From CAZDBA01 sp964503615 (lineage in GTDB: Bacteria; Planctomycetota; Planctomycetia; Pirellulales; Pirellulaceae), in contig CAZDBA010000175.1 of the NCBI GenBank assembly GCA_964503615.1, positions 1 through 9,937 of the forward strand: DNA of 9,937 bases, given 5' to 3'. The translations under genes and the position numbers were made by a program. Under the pieces are notes generated by a model. That model did not search any database, was not told the DNA's origin, and worked only from the letters and a program-made list of their open reading frames with translations. Shown here in pieces: positions 6,356 through 9,937 of the stretch. Position 1 is the first letter of the stretch. Each line of letters starts with the position of its first letter.

Positions 6356-6506
6356 ATTCATGCATCCAACCCGTTAGTGAACCAAACTATTTCTGCGATC
6401 AAACAAACGCAGGTAACTTAGAAACCGAACTCCAATTTGCGGTAGTTCGATCCGATTTGATCTAAACGGCGCATTGACAAACCATATCAAGAGTCAGGAA
6501 TTCGCG

Positions 6507-7769
6507 ATGAAATTTGTACAACTTGTTTGTGTAGCTTCCTTAAGTTTGGTTACGATGTTCGCCGGATGTTCAAACACCCAAACTGAGGAGAGTTCCCAAG
6601 TGAGCAGCTTTAGTGACGACCTGTCATTTCTCAAATCCCATACACCGATCATCTTGCTTGAATCAAACGGAGCAGCGGTTGCTTTGGCTCCCGATTACCA
6701 AGGTCGTGTAATGACCAGCACGGTCGATGCCGAGAATGGTTCGAGCTTTGGCTGGATCAACCGCAAAGTTATCGAGAAAGGTCTCCTTTCCGAAGAAGAC
6801 CGCAAGGGAACCCTCGAAGAACAGATTTACATCTTTGGTGGTGAAGAGCGATTCTGGCTAGGCCCCGAGGGCGGTCAATTCGCACTCTTCTTCAAAGCGG
6901 GCGACAAATTCGAATTTGCAGACTGGCGAACACCGGCCGCGATTGACACCGAACCGTTCGAGGTCGTAACGCAAACGAAAACGTCTGCGGAATTTAAAAG
7001 AGATTGCGAACTGACAAACTTTAGCGGCACCCGATTCGTAATGGGAATCAACCGTACCATTCGTCTTTTGGACAATGCAGCGATCGCCGAAACGCTAAAG
7101 ACTGATACACTGCCCGAAGGATTAAAAGTAGTCGCGTACGAAAGCAACAACAAATTGACCAACAACGGAGAAGAAGCTTGGACCGCTGAAAAAGGGTTGC
7201 CCTCGATCTGGTTGCTGGGCATGTACAACCCTTCGCCAAGCACCACTGTCGTCATTCCATTTGTAAAAGGGGAAGAAGCCGACTTAGGCGTCAAAGTTAA
7301 CGACACTTATTTTGGAAAGGTTCCGCCCGAGTACTTGGCCGTCGAGGATGACGTACTGTTCTTTAAAGGAGACGGAACCCGTCGCGGCAAGATCGGAATA
7401 ACGCCCCAACGTTCCCAGGGAATTGCGGGCAGCTATGATGCGGACGGAAAAGTTCTCACCGTGGTTACCTACAACGTTCAGGAGGCCCCCAACGGTTTCG
7501 TGAATTCGGAGTGGAAGGTACAAGAAGAACCCTATAAAGGCGACGTAGTCAATTCGTACAACGATGGCTCTCCCGCAGAAGGCGAACCTCCGCTTGGTCC
7601 ATTCTATGAATTGGAAACCTCATCACCTGCCGCCGCGCTCAAACCCGGCGAAACGATGACACACATTCAGCAGACTTTGCACATCCAAGGTACCGAAGAA
7701 CAACTCGATCCAATCGCAAAACGTTTGTTCGGTGTCGGACTCAGCCAGATCCAAGCCAGTAAAAAATAA
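6507..7769 (+). CDS. DUF6786-like secreted lipoprotein of unknown function
   Basis: This 420-residue protein begins with a lipoprotein signal: Lys2, a hydrophobic core and the lipobox MFAGC with the lipidated Cys21, followed by a Ser/Thr/Glu-rich tether to about residue 38. The mature part resembles, from memory, a family annotated DUF6786 that is common in planctomycetes. Recognisable blocks are YQGRVMTST (64-72), GGEERFWLGPEGGQF (111-125), TPAAIDTEPF (142-151), SIWLLGMYNPSP (233-244) and GPFYELETSSPAAAL (364-378). The last block and the predicted beta-rich character recall galactose-mutarotase-like carbohydrate-binding folds, which would suit a sugar-related role, but no enzymatic residues can be assigned. 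AGGAA (6496-6500) six bases before the ATG supports this start over an in-frame TTG at 6474. It lies 229 bp before a secreted sulfatase on the same strand. Confidence 0.8.
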   Translation: MKFVQLVCVASLSLVTMFAGCSNTQTEESSQVSSFSDDLSFLKSHTPIILLESNGAAVALAPDYQGRVMTSTVDAENGSSFGWINRKVIEKGLLSEEDRKGTLEEQIYIFGGEERFWLGPEGGQFALFFKAGDKFEFADWRTPAAIDTEPFEVVTQTKTSAEFKRDCELTNFSGTRFVMGINRTIRLLDNAAIAETLKTDTLPEGLKVVAYESNNKLTNNGEEAWTAEKGLPSIWLLGMYNPSPSTTVVIPFVKGEEADLGVKVNDTYFGKVPPEYLAVEDDVLFFKGDGTRRGKIGITPQRSQGIAGSYDADGKVLTVVTYNVQEAPNGFVNSEWKVQEEPYKGDVVNSYNDGSPAEGEPPLGPFYELETSSPAAALKPGETMTHIQQTLHIQGTEEQLDPIAKRLFGVGLSQIQASKK

Positions 7770-7816
7770 TCTTGCAAGCGATATCATCATTTAATTACAG
7801 CTTTCAACCGCATGAT

Positions 7817-7884
7817 GGTAACCCGACGCGTTAGCGAGTAGCCTCACTGGTCTCCTTTATTCCTCGCTTACGCGTCCGGTTGCC
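7817..7884. repeat. long imperfect inverted repeat with GACGCGTtAGCGAG core
   Basis: Two 22-bp arms (7817-7838 and 7863-7884) are reverse complements at 19 of 22 positions and flank a 24-nt loop. The left arm contains CCGACGCGTTAGCGAG and the right arm CTCGCTTACGCGTCCGG. The transcript would form a strong hairpin on either strand, but no T tract follows on either side, so it is not a classic intrinsic terminator. The GACGCGT-AGCGAG motif is one I associate with dispersed planctomycete intergenic repeats. It sits 47 bp after the DUF6786-like stop and 114 bp before the sulfatase start. Confidence 0.7.
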
Positions 7885-7939
7885 AATAAAATACCGCGGA
7901 GCCAAAGGCGACTTTTTAAGCGGCGAAAATTCTGGCGAC

Positions 7940-7965
7940 TAGAATATTCAGGTGACCCAAGTCAC
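7940..7965 (+). promoter_or_regulatory. possible promoter/operator sequence ahead of the sulfatase
   Basis: TAGAAT at 7940-7945 resembles a -10 hexamer and overlaps the palindrome GAATATTC (7942-7949). GTGAC-CCAA-GTCAC (7952-7965) is a small inverted repeat immediately after it, 33 bp before the sulfatase ATG. No good -35 is found 16-18 bp upstream, so the promoter call is weak. The hairpin could be part of the 5' leader or an operator. Confidence 0.25.
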
Positions 7966-7998
7966 TCAAACACTTTCCCATTTCATTTCGAGAACATA

Positions 7999-9477
7999 AT
8001 GATTCGTATTTCGTATCTGTTAACTGCATTGCTTGGCTTCCTAATGCTGGCGCAGCAAGCGGACGCTCAGGTAACAGAAAACAAGACGCCACCCAACGTA
8101 TTGGTCTTTCTGGTCGACGATTTGGGCTATATGGACATCGGTGTCTACAACCCGGATTGCTTTTACGAAACGCCCAACGTCGACGCGTTTTCTGCAACCG
8201 CAATGCGTTTCACTGATGGCTATGCTGCGAATCCCGTTTGCTCACCGACCCGTTACAGTTTGATGACGGGACGGTATCCATCCCGAGTCGACGCAACGAA
8301 CTTTTTCTCTGGCAGACGGCCCGGCAAATTCCGCCCGGCACCGTTGACCGACCATATGCCGCTGGAAGAAATCACGCTTGCTCAAGCACTCAAGACTCAA
8401 GGCTACGCTACGTTTTTTGCGGGTAAGTGGCATCTCGGTCCAACCGAAGAATACTACCCTCAAAACCGTGGCTTTGACGTTAACAAAGGCGGCTTTTCAA
8501 AGGGTGGGCCTTACACGGGCAATAAGTATTTTTCCCCGTTCGAAAATCCTGAGCTCAAACCGGAAAGCCCAAAAGGAGTACATCTACCCGATCGCCTGGC
8601 AACCGATACCGCTGCGTTTATCAAAAAGAACGCGGAAGCGAACCAACCTTTCTTTGCCTATCTTTCTTTTTACTCTGTACACAACCCGCAGATCGGACGG
8701 CCCGATTTGGTTGAGAAATACAAGCTTAGAAAAGACGACATCCAAGGGGACGAGTTTGACGAGGAAGAACAAGTGTTTCCCAATAATAAACGTCGCAAGG
8801 TTCGAATTCTGCAAAACCAACCTGTCTATGCAGCAATGGTAGAAGCGATGGACGAAGCGGTTGGAAAAGTCCTCAAGCAACTGGACGATTCTGGCGTGAC
8901 AGAAAACACGATCGTGATTTTCACCTCTGACAACGGAGGACTATCAACCAGCGAAGGAAGTCCTACCAGCAATTTTCCTCTACGCGGCGGAAAAGGCTGG
9001 GTTTACGAAGGCGGCATCCGCGAACCCTGGATCGTTCGCTACCCAGGAGTCACAAAACCGGGTTCGATCAACGAACAACCGATTTGCTCCATTGATCTTT
9101 TCCCAACGATCGCAACCGCGGTGGGTGCGACAGTCGAACAGGAAATCGACGGCGTTGACTTAATGCCCGCGCTCAAAGGAGAACCACTTGCTGACCGTGC
9201 ACTTTATTGGCACTACCCCCACTACAGTAATCAAGGCGGTATCCCCGGAGGAGCAATTCGCATCGGTGATTTCAAACTGGTTGAGCGTTACGAAGATGGT
9301 CGAGTTCATCTCTACAATCTGAAAGATGATATAGGAGAACGAAACGATCTCGCCGAGGCACATCCCAAACGAGTTGCGGAGATGAGAGCGAACCTCCACA
9401 AGTGGTACAAAACCGTTGACGCAAAGTTCTTGCAACCCAAGCAGGACGGCCCAGAACCCTGGAAACCCGCTGACTAA
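7999..9477 (+). CDS. secreted Cys-type sulfatase (formylglycine-dependent, S1 family)
   Basis: This 492-residue protein has a Sec signal peptide with a cleavage site after ADA at residue 23. It is a type I sulfatase, hydrolysing sulfate esters after conversion of the catalytic Cys to formylglycine. The signature CSPTRYSLMTG starts at Cys81, fitting C-x-P-x-R...TG. Metal ligands and active-site residues are visible in LVDDLG (Asp40/Asp41), GKWHLG (Lys143, His145), SVHNP (His228), TSDNGG (Asp311, Asn312) and GGKGWVYEGG (Lys332). Length and order are normal for the family, so it appears intact. It is probably periplasmic or exported. Maturation would need a formylglycine-generating enzyme not present here. 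Substrate cannot be read from sequence; the adjacent GH95-like gene suggests a sulfated, perhaps fucosylated, glycan. The start ATG has only a weak upstream purine stretch (GAGAA). Confidence 0.95.
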   Translation: MIRISYLLTALLGFLMLAQQADAQVTENKTPPNVLVFLVDDLGYMDIGVYNPDCFYETPNVDAFSATAMRFTDGYAANPVCSPTRYSLMTGRYPSRVDATNFFSGRRPGKFRPAPLTDHMPLEEITLAQALKTQGYATFFAGKWHLGPTEEYYPQNRGFDVNKGGFSKGGPYTGNKYFSPFENPELKPESPKGVHLPDRLATDTAAFIKKNAEANQPFFAYLSFYSVHNPQIGRPDLVEKYKLRKDDIQGDEFDEEEQVFPNNKRRKVRILQNQPVYAAMVEAMDEAVGKVLKQLDDSGVTENTIVIFTSDNGGLSTSEGSPTSNFPLRGGKGWVYEGGIREPWIVRYPGVTKPGSINEQPICSIDLFPTIATAVGATVEQEIDGVDLMPALKGEPLADRALYWHYPHYSNQGGIPGGAIRIGDFKLVERYEDGRVHLYNLKDDIGERNDLAEAHPKRVAEMRANLHKWYKTVDAKFLQPKQDGPEPWKPAD

Positions 9478-9485
9478 GTAGCACG

Positions 9486-9937
9486 CTATTTTTTCAAACC
9501 AAACCGATGAGGCTGTGAATAAGCTTCAATCGGAGTAACGCTCAAGTCCGGCTTAGGCTCGCCCTCGGGCCAAAATGAAACTTCACCGCCAACCGGCAGC
9601 GACAGTTTGAACACGCCATCGCCAATCGCCGTCACCTCAGCCCCATCGCTGGCAACCCACTGGGCCTCTGCGATACTCGCATCGACTTCGACGCTTCCGC
9701 CAACTTCCGCATGGACAGTAACCCACTGCGTTTTTTGCTGGTTGCGAACGGCGCTGACTATAAAAGCCCCCTCACCTCGCAGTTGATGGAACCGGGCGTT
9801 GGGCCAAGCTTTGGGAACCGCTGGAAAGACCCGCAACCGACCTCCCCAGCTTTGCAATAACATATCCTGGATCGCCGTCGCCCCGTGAAACGGCGTTTCG
9901 ATAACCGGCAGCTTTCCAAGTTCAACATAAAATGTAT
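9486..9937 (-). CDS. C-terminal part of a GH95-like glycoside hydrolase (partial, 5' end outside the window)
   Basis: The open frame runs to the right edge of the window, so only about the last 150 codons of the gene are seen. An internal ATG at 9863 is not the start, because similar coding sequence continues upstream of it (TFYVELGKLPVIETPFHG). The sequence then reads ATAIQDMLLQSWGGRLRVFP, AVPKAWPNARFHQLRGEGAF, which resembles the end of the (alpha/alpha)6 catalytic domain and the start of the C-terminal beta domain of GH95-type alpha-fucosidases and related proteins. Catalytic residues lie outside the window. The C-terminal 80 residues are beta-rich and end GLKK. It converges on the sulfatase with 8 bp between stop codons, consistent with a shared polysaccharide-degradation neighbourhood. 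The family call is by remembered similarity; related families with the same fold are possible. Confidence 0.65.
   Translation of the reverse strand, partial: TFYVELGKLPVIETPFHGATAIQDMLLQSWGGRLRVFPAVPKAWPNARFHQLRGEGAFIVSAVRNQQKTQWVTVHAEVGGSVEVDASIAEAQWVASDGAEVTAIGDGVFKLSLPVGGEVSFWPEGEPKPDLSVTPIEAYSQPHRFGLKK

Noticed and set aside
6474..6506. Upstream TTG start extending the DUF6786-like protein by 11 residues
   Set aside because: The ATG at 6507 has a good AGGAA site and places the lipoprotein signal correctly at the N-terminus.
8378..8842. 154-codon plus-strand open frame inside the sulfatase gene
   Set aside because: It is out of frame with a sulfatase whose motifs are intact across the same bases, and its sequence is low-complexity and basic.

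Overview
The window looks like ordinary chromosomal DNA from a planctomycete, most likely a Pirellulaceae-type marine relative of Rhodopirellula. This is an inference from gene content: a secreted Cys-type sulfatase beside a GH95-like glycosidase, a DUF6786-like lipoprotein, a soluble histidine kinase ending its ATPase domain in FFSGREAGRGLGFGLS, Gram-negative LptF/LptG machinery, and several structured intergenic repeats of a kind I associate with these genomes. Base composition is moderate, roughly half G+C by eye, with no obvious shift that would mark an island. I saw no tRNA, rRNA, transposase, integrase or CRISPR array.

Layout. On the minus strand, acylphosphatase (1968-2252) is followed by a 600-residue ABC-2 type permease (38-1840) that carries a textbook EF-hand loop. 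Divergent from acylphosphatase is an inositol-monophosphatase family gene (2508-3275, plus). The 255-bp divergent spacer holds a minus-strand terminator-like hairpin and a perfect AT-rich palindrome. The phosphatase converges on an LptF/LptG permease (3312-4448, minus), with 36 bp between the stop codons. A 368-bp spacer with a tandem GC-rich repeat separates lptF/G from a soluble histidine kinase (4817-6223, plus), which has a 17-bp inverted repeat just before its start.

The right half is a probable polysaccharide-related locus: a DUF6786-like lipoprotein (6507-7769, plus), a secreted sulfatase (7999-9477, plus), and the 3' end of a GH95-like glycosidase converging from the right edge (9486-9937, minus). 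The two stop codons there are only 8 bp apart. The DUF6786-like gene is flanked on both sides by structured repeats: a cloverleaf-like 61-mer (6247-6307) and a long imperfect hairpin (7817-7884).

How the genes work together. The left half is housekeeping and envelope: LPS export, small-molecule phosphatases and an ABC exporter subunit without its ATPase in view. The right half suggests desulfation and trimming of a sulfated, possibly fucose-containing, glycan, but substrate and pathway are inferred from neighbourhood only. I did not find a clearly new multi-gene system. The points most worth following are the EF-hand in the exporter permease, the terminator in the acylphosphatase leader, the DUF6786/sulfatase/GH95 neighbourhood and the three structured repeat families.
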